A stretch of DNA of 6,009 nucleotides from Lachnospiraceae bacterium (GTDB lineage Bacteria; Bacillota; Clostridia; Lachnospirales; Lachnospiraceae), in assembly GCA_017477005.1 (NCBI GenBank), contig JAFUXY010000422.1, positions 1 to 6,009 on the forward strand, in the 5' to 3' direction. The position numbers were made by a program, and so were the translations under genes. The notes under the pieces were generated by a model that saw nothing but the letters and a program-made list of their open reading frames with translations, was not told where the DNA came from and did no database searches. Every line of letters begins with the position of its first letter. Position 1 is the first letter of the stretch. Of the stretch, positions 5,752-6,009 are shown piece by piece.

Positions 5752-6009
5752 ATGACATTACAGGAAGAAATAAAAACACGCCGCACCTTTGCGATCATCT
5801 CGCACCCCGATGCGGGAAAAACGACACTGACGGAGAAGTTTCTGCTCTATGGAGGGCAGATCAATTTGGCGGGTTCTGTGAAGGGAAAGGCGACGGCGAG
5901 ACACGCTGTATCCGATTGGATGGAAATTGAAAAAGAGAGAGGAATTTCGGTTACCTCTTCGGTGCTCCAATTCGAATACGGCGGGTTTTGTATCAATATT
6001 TTGGACACG
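5752..6009 (+). CDS. prfC: Peptide chain release factor 3, N-terminal 86 residues (runs off the right edge)
   Basis: RF3 is a translational GTPase that removes RF1 or RF2 from the ribosome after termination. The visible part is the start of the G domain: [17 protein letters not shown] (13-29) holds the RF3-type P-loop (HPDAGKTT, 18-25), and [18 protein letters not shown] (54-71) is the characteristic RF3 switch I region, which separates it from EF-G and Tet-type proteins. The window ends on DT (85-86), the first half of the DTPG motif. AAGGA lies 5 nt before ATG 5752. The 96 bp between the rpsU terminator and this start show no convincing -35/-10 pair, so the promoter is unclear. The full protein is usually about 530 residues. 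Confidence 0.97.
   Translation, partial: MTLQEEIKTRRTFAIISHPDAGKTTLTEKFLLYGGQINLAGSVKGKATARHAVSDWMEIEKERGISVTSSVLQFEYGGFCINILDT

Noticed and set aside
5329..5779. Several minus-strand frames across the rpsU to prfC region
   Set aside because: They overlap rpsU, its terminator and the prfC start on the opposite strand, are rich in Cys, Phe and Ser, and show no plausible translation signals or domains.

Overview
This window looks like chromosome from a member of the Clostridia, most likely Lachnospiraceae-like. The evidence is a 58-residue ribosomal protein S21 and an RF3 N-terminus that read like those of that group, strong AGGAGG-type ribosome binding sites, sigma-A-type promoters with extended -10 elements, and moderate base composition. 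The taxonomic call is from recall of protein style; no search was run. No transposon, phage gene, tRNA, rRNA or CRISPR array is visible.

Layout: (1) On the minus strand, positions 1-275 encode the N-terminus of a secreted protein that runs off the left edge: signal peptide, then an acidic Ser/Thr/Glu-rich linker. (2) Positions 276-492 are a 217-bp intergenic region with two back-to-back divergent promoters, short direct repeats and a partial cre-like site. (3) Positions 493-5311 hold four tightly packed plus-strand genes that read as one operon: a cytoplasmic GH13 alpha-amylase-family enzyme, a 242-residue protein of unknown function, a DUF2201-type protein (degenerate metallopeptidase-like domain plus a VWA domain with an intact MIDAS), and a MoxR-like AAA+ ATPase. 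The gaps are 6 bp, 14 bp and a 4-bp ATGA overlap. (4) Positions 5308-5655 are a self-contained rpsU unit: a strong promoter whose -35 box overlaps the stop codon of the ATPase gene, a leader of about 77 nt with a small hairpin, the S21 gene, and a strong intrinsic terminator. (5) From 5752 to the right edge is the start of prfC (release factor 3), cut at the DT of its DTPG motif.

How the genes may work together: MoxR-type ATPases and VWA proteins commonly pair, the ATPase remodelling a client that the VWA protein binds through its metal site. Here that pair is co-transcribed with an alpha-glucan hydrolase and an unrecognised protein. This raises the possibility of a chaperone module acting on glucan metabolism or on the unknown protein. 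The pairing and operon structure are seen in the sequence; the functional link is inference. rpsU and prfC are translation genes unrelated to the operon.
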